DNA of 64,000 nucleotides, from NCBI GenBank assembly GCA_026874595.1, contig CM049316.1, positions 52,773,676 through 52,837,675 on the forward strand, written 5' to 3'. This stretch comes from Sipunculus nudus. Lineage: Eukaryota; Annelida; Sipuncula; Golfingiida; Sipunculidae. The notes under the pieces are model-generated. The model ran no database searches, was not told the DNA's origin, and worked only from the letters and a program-made list of their open reading frames with translations. Below, in pieces: positions 11,605 to 23,689 of this stretch (position 1 is its first letter; every line of letters starts with the position of its first letter). Made by a program: the position numbers and the translations under genes.

Positions 11605-13189
11605 TGCATAAGTTGTTCAGATACTGGAGCTTTTGTATCAAATTTTTAACTATTCTAAAGGGTACTTACAAGCCCCATAGCTCTAAGGATATGGGTAACA
11701 GAGACCTTATTTGAGGTTTCAATAGAGACTTTTCATTGACCTGCCTTGATGTCAAGATAGAAGATTCAAGACCCAGCAGTTATGATTTGTGCCCTGTTAA
11801 CAGATGACAGTTTCTTTAAAGGGGTCAAAAATAGAGAAAAAAATCATAAAAATTAGAAAAAATACAGATGGCACCACTAATTTGTAGGAACTGATGTAAC
11901 ACTCCATGATCAATATTCATGCAAAAAATCATGGTAATTAATGCATAAGTTATTCAGATACTTTAGCTTTTGTATCAATTTTTTTATTATTTTGGGGGCT
12001 ATTTACAAGACCCATAGCTCTGAGGATATGGGAAACAGAGATCTATTTTCAGGTTTCTACAGAGACTTTTCATGGACCTCGATCCCTTGATGTTAAGTCA
12101 GAAGATTTCAGGTCCAGTGGTTACCATTTGTGCCATGTTAATAGATGACAGCTTCTTTGAAAGTATCATAAATACAGAAAGAATTTCGTAAAAATTAGAA
12201 AAAATACAGGTGGCGCCACAAGTTTGCAGGAACTGATAGAACACTCAATGATCAATATTCATCCAAAGAATCATGGTGATCAATGCAGTAGTTATTCAGT
12301 TTGAGCTTTTGTATCAAAATTTTATTATTCTGGGGGGTACTTACGAGACCAACAGCTCGGAGGATATGGGTAACAGAGACCTATTTTCAGGTTTCTACAG
12401 AGACTTTTCATGGACCTCCCTTGATTTTAAGTCAGAAGATTCCAGGTCAAGTGGTTATGATTTATGCCCTGTTAACATATGACCGCATCTTAAGGTCTCA
12501 AAAATAGAGAAAAAAATCGAAAAAATACAGATGGCGCCACCATACTGCAGAAACTGATGACACATTCCATGATCAATATCCATGCAAAGAATCATGATGA
12601 TCAATGCAATAGTTGTTCAGATACTTGAGATTTTGTATCAAATTTTCAATTATTCTGGGGGGTACTTCGGAGCCCCATAGCTCAGAGGTTATGGGTAACA
12701 GAAACCTACTTTCAGGTTTCCAAAGAGACTATTTAAGGGCCTCTCTGCATGCCACGAGATAAGATTCTAGGTCCCGTTGTTACAATTTGTGGCCTGTTAA
12801 AAGATGACTGCATCTTAAGAGGTCTCAAAAATAGAGAAAAAAAATCGTAAAAAAATAAAAAAAATACAGGTGGCACCACCAGTCTGCAGAAACTGATGAA
12901 ATACTCTATGATCAATATCCATGCAAAAAGACATGGTGATCAATGCATTAGTTAGTCCATTATTCTGGGGGGTACTTCGGAGCCCCATAGCTAGAAGAAT
13001 ATGGGTAACAGAGACCTAATTTCAGGTTTCCAAGAAGATTTTTTATGGATCTGCCAGGATGTCAAGTAAGAAGATTTTCAGGTCTAGTGGTTACGATTTG
13101 TGCCTGGTTAACAACTGACAGACAGACAGCTGACGGACAAAGGGTGATCGCTATAGCTCAGATGACTTTTAGTCAGCTGAGCTAAAAAC

Positions 13190-13932
13190 AGCTGGTTTGT
13201 GTAACTGAAGAAAGCTTCCAGGTTGATATAGAAGCATTTCTTTAAGAGGAGTTTCAAACTTTCAATGTTTGGGTGAGAGTCATCTACTCATGACACTTTA
13301 TTTAGCACCGAAGAAAGCCGAACTAGTACTGAATGTTAAAGAGTGTATAAACAATCAATGAGGCCACAAAAAAAGGAAAGGCATTTTGCTGATATTAACC
13401 CCCATGAAGCATCTAGCTTTATTTCACTGATTACTTCATTGAACAGAACAATTTCACCTTTTTTTCCAAAGACTTTTTCTGTTTGCAATCAAATTTCCAT
13501 GATATTCATAACATACACAACTCATGTAAAACAATAGAAAATTTGCAATAGGCCTATCAAGCAAACAGTTTGGCTGAGAAGAGGTTCCCCGGGAGTTGTC
13601 CACTAAGATCCATTCTGATCACACACTGGTGCTAAGTAGTTATAAGAAGAAGGAGCAATACATCAACCCTAATGACCACCACAAAGTCCTATATGGAGTA
13701 CGCAAAGCCTGCCGTCCACCCGCACAAATCAACAAGAGGTCTGGTGGGAAGGTGTGATTTACAGTTCTATTCTCAAGTCATATTGTTACACACTGCTCTG
13801 ATTTAACAACTTACATCACAATATTTATATTCAACAAATGTCCATTTAATGAACTAAGTTACCCTTGTTAAAAAATATGATGGAGTTTTTTAAAACCACT
13901 GTATATGTATTACAATGTGAGAGACAATTATA
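13190..13932. other. Apparently non-repetitive spacer
   Basis: Between the end of B1 and the start of E1. It holds one short protein-like open frame (listed separately) and is otherwise AT-rich without a recognised feature. Confidence 0.5.
13578..13757 (+). CDS. Possible coding exon or gene remnant, 59 codons open
   Basis: I do not recognise it. Between in-frame stops at 13575-13577 and 13755-13757 lies an open frame without ATG whose composition looks protein-like: STKIHSDHTLVLSSYKKKEQ (residues 8-27), then YINPNDHHKVLYGVRKACRP (28-47), then PAQINKRSGGKV. The GC content rises here relative to its surroundings. GGGAAG|GTGTGA at about 13747-13757 could serve as a splice donor. No matching acceptor in the same phase is evident, because the nearest (CAAACAG at 13567) leads into a stop. 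It could be an exon of a host gene, a fragment of a captured gene or chance. Confidence 0.25.
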   Translation, partial: EEVPRELSTKIHSDHTLVLSSYKKKEQYINPNDHHKVLYGVRKACRPPAQINKRSGGKV

Positions 13933-14786
13933 CAACAAGGGACCTATGGGTCACGGCGCTCAGCTGAACTTTGAAAATTTTAGCAAATGTAAAATGTACT
14001 GATTTCTATTTTTTACATTAGCATTTTAAAAACTAAGAGGAAATGGCCTTGCTATTTGGTGATAATTAAATTACTAAATATATGAATGCAAATCAAATAC
14101 TACATGTGCACTTTTATGGAGTACATCAAAGATGCTGAAGCCTCTCATGATCAAAACTATCTGTATTTCATCTATGTGAAGGTAATATGTGTTTAAATTA
14201 CCAACTGGGAATATATGAAACCCTGTAAATATAGAATAAGAAAGAAAGTGGAGATAAGCTGTGGTATAATAATTCACATTTAATTTATTAACTGAAATAA
14301 ATTGCTGTAGAAAATTAGAATTGTACATTTTAAAATGAGCAAAACTAAATCCAATAAGTATATATTGTACTCCGTAATACATGGAAATTGTTGCCTGAAT
14401 TTTTTAATCATGCAATAAGGAAAAAAGGTTATGGGCCTTGGAGTTATACCAAAGGATATATATGATAAACAAAAATGTTTAAATATAATTAATAATTCTT
14501 AAATCAGTTTAAAGATACGGCCAAATGAGCTAAAGATTAAATTCCAGGAAAGTTTGCCCAAATTCTTGATTGAGTGTACCAGTGGTATGCATGGCAAGAG
14601 ATATTGATTGAATGCTCCACACTTTTATAGCAATACATCACTTTGTGGACACAATTAAATGTGTACTTTAATCATTGTAACCCCTTGTGATACAATACGA
14701 AATCCATAATGTAGCAAGAGTAAAGAATAAGAATGAATTCTACAGGAAAAATTATAACATTCGTCTAGTTTATGTATCATGTGTGT

Positions 14787-14801
14787 GGGGGGGGGGGGGG
14801 G
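14787..14801 (+). repeat. Poly-G run, 15 bases
   Basis: Uninterrupted G tract following TATGTATCATGTGTGT inside E1. The same position relative to the family core is G-rich in other E copies (41036-41055, 45662-45674). Confidence 0.9.
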
Positions 14802-15307
14802 AGAGAGGGAAGCCAAGCTTAGCTGTACCAAGGTGAAGCCAAGCTAAGCTGGAGTGATTACATAACACAGGTGAGGGCTCCATCACCCACTACACTCCAC
14901 TGTTAAACTGGGCATGCCGGGATGTTAACAATACTGGACATGGTATCTAACAACTTGAATAAAGCTACTCTTTTAAATTGATTTCTTTGAAATTACAGAT
15001 TTTTAAAGATTAAATCCTTATGTATTCATGCTGTGAAAATTAAATCAACAGTGCCTACAGGGAAAAAAGGTGCTGAGGCAAGATTTGGACAAAATTTAAG
15101 GTATTAATTTTTTACACAATTACTAAATTAAAAAATGGACAGACTGTTAGAGAGTCAAAGCTGATCACTCTATCTCCCTTTCTGCTGAGGCAGGAAAATA
15201 ATTAGCAAATGTTTGCATTAGATCCTCAAGTTTTTAATTTTTATACATTTAACTTATATATCTGAATATAATTCTGAATTTTATCATCATGTATCTGAAA
15301 CAATGGA

Positions 15308-15322
15308 GGGGGGGGGGGGGGG
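15308..15322 (+). repeat. Poly-G run, 15 bases
   Basis: Second G tract inside E1, after ATCTGAAACAATGGA. Potential G-quadruplex or slippage site. Confidence 0.9.
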
Positions 15323-16118
15323 TAGTTGTTGATATGAGAATAACTGTACACCTGTCACAGCAGGGGATCTCCCCCAGTGACCTGTGACAAATCAGGTACC
15401 CTGGCATAGCTGACCTCCAGTGACCAGAAGTGGCCTGCCTGCAGCTTGACAAAGTGAATACAATAGAGCCTAAAATGAATTCAATAACTAGCCTAATTTT
15501 TCATATTTACACAGATTCATTACTCATGTATACATACTGTGAAAATCAAATCAACAGTACTTACAGAGAAAAAATGCACCATGGTCAAAGTTGGGCAAAA
15601 TTTAAGGTACTGATTTTATTTTTATGCTAATAACTTAAAAAAATACAAAATTCTGGTCTAATTTTGGATATACAATTGAATATTGATTAAACCAAGTTAA
15701 ATACCTGAAATAAAAGTCTCTAGCTTAAAAATAAGCATGTTAAGTGAGTAAATATCTTTCCTGATTTTTTACAAAGAGCATTATGATCGGGCCCATGACT
15801 TCAAGAAATTACACAGTACAGACATAATTTCTGGCATGTATATAGGAAATATATAGGAGAATATTTATGGTAAATATTAAAAAAAAAAAACAGAAAAGTG
15901 GTTTTGATATTAAGCAGTCCTGAAGTGTGATAGGTTTTTAATGGAAAATCAAGGTTTTCCCTCAATTTCTCAAAAGAGTCGGAGTAATGCAGTTTTTTTT
16001 TTGGTTTGGTAGGAGATTTTGAGGACATCTAACAGTATTCCAAATTTTGGATTTGTAGGTATACAGGTTTCAAAATGTGCCAGTCTAATGGACGGACAGA
16101 TGGACAATGGATCATAAC

Positions 16119-16504
16119 TATAGAAAGAAATTGTTACTCTACCAGATGTGACATGGTGACAGGTGTTACCTGTGCATGTTATATATATTAATCTTTTCTT
16201 TAATCACATGGCAAAAAAACACCAGGAAAATGAAGTCAGCAGTAGGTATAGCACTGAAAAATCAAAGGCGTCTTGGTCTCTCACTAAAAATGATGGAAAG
16301 CTGAATGTCACTGTAACACCAAAAAAAAAAAGACTGGGCCATTTTTAAAAATCATGATTTCTTGAATCTGTTAGTTACAGATATATGGCCAGCTGGGAAA
16401 ATGTTATTTATCCAAAAACATTATAAGATACAATATAATAAACCAAAGTATCAATTAGTATTGTAAAATATTAATAACAATAATTTTCAATTATTGTAAT
16501 CTAC
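16119..16504. other. AT-rich non-coding sequence
   Basis: Nothing recognisable beyond short A runs. Confidence 0.5.
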
Positions 16505-18233
16505 AAACTAGATGTGTCGGAACGACACGAATGCCCCCGCCTTGGGCAAATTAGAAACATTTGTAAAATTTTGAAAATTTTTTTAAGTTCAGGAGGTATC
16601 GTATGGTCAAAAGTAGGTCAACAAGGGCAAAATGCAAACTCAATCTGTAACGGGTCATTATCAAGCAACACACCAAAAATCATGCCAGTATATGCAGGCA
16701 TTGTGAAAAAAAGTCCATACATGTGCATTTTCCATAAAAATTTCTGTCTTTCATGAAATTTTCTTTGTTTAGGAGCCGTAAAACAATCAAAAGTAGGTCA
16801 ACCGGGATGAAACGCGAACTTGATCTGTAACTGTCATTATCTGCCCACACATAAAAAATCAGGGTGGTATCTGCAGGCACTGAGTAAAAAAAGTAAGTAC
16901 ATATGCATTTGTTATGAAAATTTATATTTTTCATGAAACTTTCTATGTTCAGGAGCAGTCAAATGGTCAAAAGTAGGTCAACTGAGAGAAAACAAGAACT
17001 CAATCTGTAACTGGTCATTATCTGCCTACACACCAAAAATCAGGCCCGTATCTCCAGGCACTGCGAAAAAAAGTCCATACATATGCACCTTTTTATGAAA
17101 TTTTCTATGTTCAGGAGCCGTAAAACAGTCAAAAGTAGGTCAACCAGGACGAAATGCGAACTCAATCTGTAACTGGTCAATATCTGGCCACACACCAAAA
17201 ATCAGGCCAATATCTGCAGGCATTGCGAAAAAAAGTCTGTACATGTGTATTTGTCATGATATTTCATCTTTTTCATGAAATTTTCTATGTTCAGGAGCCG
17301 TAAAACGGTCAAAAGTAGGTCAACCAGGACGAAACGCGAACTCAATCTGTAACAGGTCTATATCTGCCCACACACCAAAAATCAGGCCAATATCTGCAGG
17401 CATTGCGAAAAAATGTCTGTACATGTGTATCTTTCATGAATATTTCTATTTTTCATGAAATTTTCTATGTTTGTACAAAGGTCAAAAGTAGGTCAACCAG
17501 GACGAAACGCGAACTTGATCTGTAACTGGTCTATATTTGCCCACACACCAAAAATCAGGCCAATATCTGCAGGCATTGCGAAAAAAAGTCCGTACATGTG
17601 TATCTGTCATGAATATTTCTATTTTTCATTAAATTTTCTAAGTTTAGGAGCCGTAAAACAGTCAAAGGTAGGTCAACCGGGACGAAACGCGAACTCGATC
17701 TGTAACTGGTCTATATCTGCCCACACACCAAAAATCAGGCCAATATCTGCAGGCACTGCGAAAAAAAGTCCGTACATGTGTATTTGTCATGAAATTTCTT
17801 ATTTTTCATGAAATTTTCTATGTTCAGGAGCTGTAAAACGGTCAAAAGTAGGTCAACCAGGACGAAACGCGAACTCTATCTGTAACTGGTCTATATCTGC
17901 TCACACACCAAAAATCAGGCCAATATCTGCAGGCATTGCGAAAAAAAGTCCGTACATGTGTATCTGTCATGAATATTTCTATTTTTCATGAAATTTTCTA
18001 AGTTTAGGAGCCGTAAAACGGTCAAAAGTAGGTCAACCGGGACCAAACGCAAACTCGATCTGTAACTGGTCTATATCTGCCCACACACCAAAAATTAGGC
18101 CAATATCTGCAGGCATTGCGAAAAAAAGTCCGTACAACTGTTTGATTTCGGAATAACGGAAGGACGGAATGACGGAATGATGGACATGGGTAAAACTATA
18201 TGCCCCGGCCACTTTGTGGCGGGGGCATAAAAA
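16505..18233 (+). mobile_element. Family-A element, complete copy A3
   Basis: The best-preserved A copy. 5' palindrome GTGTCG-GAA-CGACAC (16514-16528) is perfect; the subterminal repeat ATGCCCCCGCC (16531-16541) is the exact inverse of GGCGGGGGCAT at the 3' end. About nine core units, the later ones spaced 180 bp apart, carry AAAAGTAGGTCAACCGGGAC and CACACACCAAAAATCAGGCC. A GACGGAATGACGG tract (about 18155-18187) precedes the terminal hairpin (18200-18228, 13-nt arms, TTT loop) and AAAA. Unlike A1 and A4 it lacks a nested D element. No coding sequence. Confidence 0.85.
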
Positions 18234-18439
18234 GTCTGAGTTAGGTTATGTAATTATTAAAGTAACCGTCCATTTTCTGGTTCTATGTCTATCTTTACTT
18301 CAAGCATTTATGATGATTAATTCAATATATTCTCTGAAGCAGGTTCAGCTACACTGTTAAAAATAACCGTAACAATACACACATTATTTGTGTTATTTCA
18401 CACTGCATGTTGCTGTTAGGGAATTTACACCTCTCAGTA

Positions 18440-18800
18440 CAGTTTTAGCACATCTCAGTGCAGTGTTATCAGTGCCCCTCTGCCTGGTTGTCCGCTCACA
18501 GGCTGACCCGCAGGACAACACACCGCCTTGCACTGTATTTAATTACACACCTGCACGCGCGTACGCGAAGTCTAACGCGAAGTCTAACTGACCGTGGCCA
18601 GCCCAGCAGGCCACCGGCTCACAGGGCTGTGACGTGACTGGTCATGAACTGGGTCAGCGCGGGATTTATAGCGTCGGCTGGACCAGGGTCAACAAAGCGC
18701 TGTTTGTCTGCCTGTGAACTGTACCACAAATTGCCAGTGTTACCACTGGTTGCCGAATTTGCATCCAGTTTCTGTCAATAAGTGAAGACTTCAAGTGCAG
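18440..18800 (+). promoter_or_regulatory. GC-rich, CpG-containing block; possible promoter/5' leader
   Basis: Stands out from AT-rich surroundings: CGCGCGTACGCGAAG, a near-repeat CGAAGTCTAACG, then GCGCGGGATTTATAGCGTCG (a TATA-like ATTTATAG). A donor-like TAG|GTTTGT occurs at about 18800, roughly 280 bp before a strong acceptor at 19086. This is inference from composition and splice motifs only. Confidence 0.3.
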
Positions 18801-19087
18801 TAGGTTTGTATAGTAATTTATAACTTTGCATAAATTCCTTGATATTTATATTTCATGTGTTGTGTTCAACAGTGGGCGATAATACGAGAATGTTATACTT
18901 ATTTCAAGAGCATATATGTATAGGCTGTCTGGGTTCTATATAAACAATCATCTTAACATGTTCTTTTAAAAAACGATGCAGGCCTATCATTCACCAAACT
19001 GAACATTACAGCTTGTTTAGAATTATAGAAATAAAAAAATCTAAAAAATGGAAAAAGCTTGACTGTTTTTTTAATTTTTCTTGCAGA

Positions 19088-19192
19088 ATGATGGCAGGTA
19101 TTAATCCACCAAGAGGATCACAGGAAAAGAAACCTGGAGGAAAGAGGAGACAAGTTGTCAGTGCAAAAGTTAAAATCATAGTGAGAGACTGA
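19088..19192 (+). CDS. Possible small basic peptide exon, 34 codons
   Basis: A textbook acceptor (T-rich tract then CTTGCAG, ending 19086) is followed after one base by ATGATG, opening a 34-codon frame that ends in TGA at 19190-19192. The peptide MAGINPPRGSQEKKPGGKRR, then QVVSAKVKIIVRD, is strongly basic. I do not recognise it. It sits inside the candidate TIR element, downstream of the GC-rich block, so it may be the second exon of a small captured gene or a chance frame; there is no homology evidence either way. Confidence 0.25.
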   Translation: MMAGINPPRGSQEKKPGGKRRQVVSAKVKIIVRD

Positions 19193-19241
19193 AAGACTTT
19201 GGAAATGAACGGGGTTTAGAGTATTCAATTTCCTTATACTC

Positions 19242-19272
19242 CTCAGCAATATATATATATATATATATATAT
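19242..19272. repeat. (AT)n microsatellite
   Basis: About 12 uninterrupted AT dinucleotides. Confidence 0.9.
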
Positions 19273-22063
19273 GACTCAGTATTTTATGCAGTTGTAAGAC
19301 TCAAAAAGATAAAATAAACCTAACATATATATTCCTGAAACTGAACTCTCATATGTGATTTCTATTGAACTATTTTTATTTTCAGTTGATTTACAAATTT
19401 TATGTGTGTAGCTGTTAGATCATTGAACTATTACTCAGGCTTCTTATAGCACAGAATCTTTATATCATTATTATATCTATTATTGAATGTTTTGATAGTA
19501 AATAGTGTTTAGCACAAATATAATATATGGTTGTGTTTTAGTTTATTGTAAGATATAGATTTAAAATGAGTTTAGTATTAGGCAGATTAATACAGTATTT
19601 TGTCTCAACATTAAGAGCAGCCTATTTTACCTGCTATTCATGTCCCTTGATCGAGTGTCTTTTTATTTTATTACATATATTATAACTGCACAGGATAAAT
19701 TAAGTCGGGTACGTTTTCCCCTCAGAATCACCTACATGTGTCCTGAATCTTATTTAAACCCTTGTGTTTTTCTTTTCTGCAGGTATTATAATTTTGAATG
19801 CATAGATGTAAATATAATATACACTATGATGTATTTTATACAATATTTTAGAAATGTTAATAAATGTTTTATTACTAAAATTGGTTGCTCCTTCTCTGTT
19901 ACTTACAAAAAAGAAATGTAAATGGTTGACACCTTTTTATAGACGAGCTGCATGAATGTTCTAATACACCAGCCCTCTGATGTTCGGCCCCCTTCCTCGG
20001 GTGTGAAACGGGTATTACACAATTTTAAATTGAAATTTGTGAACCTTTAATTAAAGCTTACTGTGCCCCTCCCATAATATGTAAAACTACATCCCACTCC
20101 CCCTATGAATGTAAAATTTCTGTAAAATGACATAACAAATAACTGTAAAGTACTGGTTATGCCATTGTAAAATTACACTGCAATTCAATGTAAAAATAAC
20201 ATTCAATTGAGATGTAAAATAACACAGATATATGATTGTAAAATTACATTACTATGTAATGTCAACTTTGCTGCCATTGCATTGTAATGTAAATTTACAA
20301 TCTTTTTTTAACAGTGTACTGGAAACACTTATCCTAATATTACAGGAAAACTAAAATTTATTTTTAATTAACTACAGGATTCTGTTTACAATCTAGCAAG
20401 ATCATTACCACATAATAAGCAATATTAATCTTTATTTAAGTGTTACGAAAATTAATATAAATCTGTATTCAAATATTACAAAAATAAATACAGATCTTTA
20501 TTTAAGGACAGCACCTATTCTGCGTCTATTAGTATTAACTGTGTTAATCTTGGTTTTTGAACCTACAGCAATGTCCTTGACCATAATCAGTGGTCCATAC
20601 TCTTCATACTGAAATGTTTAATAGGATTTTGCAGTTAGCGGCAAGATGTGTGGTCATCTCTGCTATAGTTGATTACAATGTTAGTCTTCATGAGACCAGC
20701 TCTTAATTAGCACCTAATCTTTGTCCTTGAGCAGTTTTGGCTTTTTCTAACGGACTCAATTATGGAAAATTAATCACTTGAGAGTACAAAGAAATGTTTA
20801 TCTTCATATCAGTCTCACATTTTTTTTCAAATACCATTAGAAATGAGATATAATACACAATAAAGACAATGTTAATGGCATATTACAAGGGTTACTCATG
20901 CCTCACTAACTGTTTAATAGGGACTACATTACTCAATTTAGACCAAGGTTATGATGGTGTCTCCTTTAGTGTGGAACATTCAATTCATGGCTGTCAGTAT
21001 TTTAAATATTAGACAATATAACATACTAGCCGTGGCACTGCCATAATTTTTCATGATGATAATGTAATTATAAATTCCACTGACCCATTTAGTTAGTGAC
21101 TGTGCTTGAATGCTGCCACATAACTCTGGTTGCAAATCAATATCTGAAAAAATCAGTAAACAGCTTATTAAATGATAAAAGGGACACGCGTTATTTGGAT
21201 CTGATAAGCTGGATAAACTGCCTAGAAGATGTGAGCCTGTGCTAACGATGCAAGTAATGGGGTCGAGATGTAGCTTTTATGATGATATTGTCGTAATTAA
21301 ACAAGCAGCTCCGACAAAATGCAGGTTCAGCTGAAACAGGACATTTAATAGCCAGTTGGTAGTGAATCATAAGGTGCAGCCAGCAGTTCATTTAATGCTT
21401 GAGGGGCCGCATATGGGTGTAAGGCGCTCTAGAGGTGGTGACAAATACCACTGCAGTGACATCGGAGTAAACCTGGCCAGTCAGAGTGACAATGATGTGC
21501 GTAAGTGTTGTGGACCCTGTTAAATGAGGTCACAACAAAAGAAATGAGACGGCCCCATTGACGTGACCCTTGGGTAATGATACAAGGAATATTTCGGGGA
21601 GGATTCCATCCAGAACATGCACACGACTGTAGAATACATCACCAGCTGGCCACTAGGGGCTGCCGAGCTGTCCACACAATGTGACAGTGACGGATAGGCT
21701 TCAGTATAAGGGATCATAGGATATTGGAAACACGCTAATCTCGCTTCATAACAGTGGCAATTTAGGGCCAAATCAGGGAAACATGGACATCTGCTGTCTG
21801 TATCAGTCTGCACAAATCAATGTCAAACTCACCAGCTCTTCTAAAAAAAAATAAGCCCACTTTTACCAGGAATTTGTACCCAATGAGTTTCAATCTGCCT
21901 CTTTGCAACTATCAAAATATATACTATGCACAGAGCAAAAATTCATTTTCTACCTTTTTTTCTTTATTCCTATTTCATCATCTGTTCAGAAGACCTTTAC
22001 AGGACATTTTCCCTGCAACTGTTTAAATGCTTCCTTTCAAATCTAATGATATCTATTTTTATT

Positions 22064-22076
22064 GGGGGGGGGGGGG
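22064..22076 (+). repeat. Poly-G run, 13 bases
   Basis: G tract after TCTATTTTTATT, just upstream of another at 22194-22206. Confidence 0.9.
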
Positions 22077-22193
22077 TGGTTAGAAATAAAGTTATCATAG
22101 ATTGCATGACAGGCATTTAGGAAGTGCAAGTCAGATCTTCCAAGAATTTTGAGGAAGGAAATGGTACTACATTTGGAGGGTCACTTTGGAGCT

Positions 22194-22206
22194 GGGGGGG
22201 GGGGGG
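22194..22206 (+). repeat. Poly-G run, 13 bases
   Basis: G tract following TTTGGAGCT. Confidence 0.9.
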
Positions 22207-22284
22207 CTTTTTTTCTTTACTACTGAAAGTCTCTGTTTAGTTTCCTTCTCAAAATAATGTTGTATGGGAAAAAATTATATTTCA

Positions 22285-22620
22285 AAGTATAAACAAGTGG
22301 CCTTATGGGCCATGCCCCACCCCCCCTCATCTTAATTTGACATAAAGTGACATATGTATTAATTATTGATTTATGATCTGGTAAAAAAAATTGTTAAGGA
22401 AACTTAAACAATGGGTAGAATGACTCAAAATCATGCTCTTTGCCCATAGTCCTAAGAAGATAAGTTACAATGACCTTACCTAAGGTTTCCATGAAGATTT
22501 GATCAGGAAGTTGGTAAAAACCCAAGAAATCAGGCCTAGTCCATCTGAAGTCCAGCAGAATGTAACTCTGTGACATATCATAAAGACATACATATACAGG
22601 AGTGAACTACTTACAGAATA
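22285..22620 (+). mobile_element. Degraded B-type 5' end and core fragment
   Basis: ACAAGTGGCCTTATGGGCCATG is a B-like start with a palindrome; then a core remnant with GATAAGTTACAATGACCTTA and AGGTTTCCATGAAGATTT. No 3' hairpin. Confidence 0.5.
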
Positions 22621-22708
22621 TTACAAAGAAGACTTTATAAATACCAAGCTTAAGGTCTGCATCTGGAGCTAAATGTTATTATACCTTAACTTAATAGGTG
22701 TACACTAA

Positions 22709-23455
22709 CAACTAGGGACACATGGGTCTCGACGCTCAGCTGAATTTGTCTACAAGGATATGTTTATGAGCCTTTTCAAAATGTGGGTCCTTTGAAAAAG
22801 TTCAATGACAATCTGTTTACCCAAACTGGAATTATCATCCATAAACTAATTTGTCAATGGATGGGCCCTGTGACCTTGACCTTTGGACCCCAAAAACCAA
22901 ACAGAATCTTTCCGTATTAGTAGGTGCACCACATGTGCAAGATTTGAGATGAAAAGGTTGGCATAAAATGCATCAACAATCTTTTAAAGAAGGTCCTGTG
23001 TCCTTGACCTTCGATCTCATGACCCCAAAATCAATAGAGTTCTTAGTTTAGTGGTAGGCCATATGTAAATCAAGCTTGAAGCCAATATTTCAATCCAACC
23101 TGGAGTTATCATCTGGACAGATGGCCCCTGTGACCTTGACCTTTAACCTTGTGACCCCAATATCAATCATGTTCTTCCCCTATTGGCATGTCAGCTATAC
23201 ATGTGCAAGATGAAAGGTTTGGGATGAAAACTTTGGCTCTAAATGCATCCACAATCTTTCTAAATAAGTGGGTCCTGTGACCTTGACCTTTGGCCCCAAA
23301 ATCAACTGAGTTCTTGCTTTGGAGGTGGGCAATATATAAGTCAAGTGTGAAATCCATGTTAATCCAAACTGGAGTTATCATTAGGAAACAAATTTGAGGG
23401 ACATACTGAAAGACGAACAGGCAGGGCGATAATACTAAAGGGCTTTAGCTTTTTC
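22709..23455 (+). mobile_element. Family-F element (B-like 5' end, short TGACCTTGACC core)
   Basis: Starts ACTAGGGACACATGGGTCTCG then CGCTCAGCTGAA as in B and E. The core units of about 120-150 bp carry TGACCTTGACCTTTG at 22871, 23131 and 23277 and a variant near 22998, plus CCCCAAAATCAA and CTGGAGTTATCAT. It closes with GACGAACAGGCAGGGCGATA and AGGGCTTTAGCTTTTT, which is not the B hairpin. Core and end belong to a repeat class seen widely in molluscs, as far as I recall. Confidence 0.6.
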
Positions 23456-23689
23456 ACTCACAAAGTATCAAGACACTTGCTGACACCACAGTTGCGAATC
23501 TGATAGTATCAGTGGTTTTTTTCTTCCTTTTTCCAATGAAATTAAAAGAGAAATAAACAATGAGCTGCTGAATTTGGCACAGTACACAGGGCCACAGTAT
23601 AATCCACAGTTACCTAATTTTGGGGTCAGAGGGTTTTAAGAAGCTGTCTGTTTGCATAGAAAGAAATGGAAAAGGTATATTAACTTATC

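Larger units (their letters stand above)
6858..13189 (+). mobile_element. Family-B element B1, split by a LINE
   Basis: Starts ACAAGTGGCCCATGAGCCATG (imperfect palindrome) followed by ACTCAGCTGA. Core units of about 335 bp begin at about 7045, 7384, 11861, 12206, 12530 and 12866. Their landmarks are TACAGGTGGCGCCACCAGTC, GATCAATATCCATGCA, TTATTCTGGGGGGTACTT, GATATGGGTAACAGAGACCT and GATTTGTGCCCTGTTAACAG. It ends with a GACAGACAGACAGC tract and the 13-bp-arm hairpin TCAGATGACT...AGTCAGCTGA, then GCTAAAAA. The unit starting at 7384 is interrupted by the retrotransposon at 7437-11581 and resumes after it. It has no coding content of its own. Confidence 0.85.
13933..16118 (+). mobile_element. Family-E element E1 (B-like 5' end, different core)
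   Basis: Starts ACAAGGGACCTATGGGTCACG then CGCTCAGCTGAA, i.e. the same 5' palindrome and subterminal repeat as family B. The interior differs: ACTTTTATAGCAATACATCA, then repeats with AAGATTAAATCCTTATGT, GAAAATTAAATCAACAGTG and ACAAAATTTAAGGTA (15001, 15510), then TAGCTTAAAAATAAGCATGT and a block with GAAGTGTGATAGG and TTTGGATTTGTAGGTATAC. It ends in TGGACGGACAGATGGACAA without the terminal hairpin. Two 15-base G runs lie inside. Related copies are at 35144-37410, 40400-41444 and 45231-46035, and inverted at 24788-25150. Confidence 0.65.
18351..20319. mobile_element. Candidate non-autonomous TIR DNA transposon, about 2 kb
   Basis: CACTGTTAAAAA after TA on the left (18351-18364) is matched by TTTTTAACAGTG followed by TA on the right (20306-20319), consistent with short terminal inverted repeats and TA target duplication. 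The right 350 bp repeat a TGTAAAATTAC/ATGTAAAAT motif many times. A GC-rich block (18440-18780) and a splice-like small exon (19088-19192) lie inside. The short TIR means chance pairing cannot be excluded. Confidence 0.45.
20320..22284. other. Non-repetitive sequence, candidate conserved non-coding DNA
   Basis: No family A-F sequence and no long open frame. Base composition is more balanced and the text is high in complexity, especially 20540-20790 and 21300-21800, with homeodomain-like TTAATTAG, CTTAATTAGC and TTTAATAG motifs. Such islands in a repeat-rich desert often mark enhancers, but only comparison with another species would show it. Two 13-base G runs lie near the end. Confidence 0.35.

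Noticed and set aside
17455-17811. 118-codon frame in A3
   Set aside because: Lies across two 180-bp core units and repeats the same peptide; a by-product of the tandem repeat.
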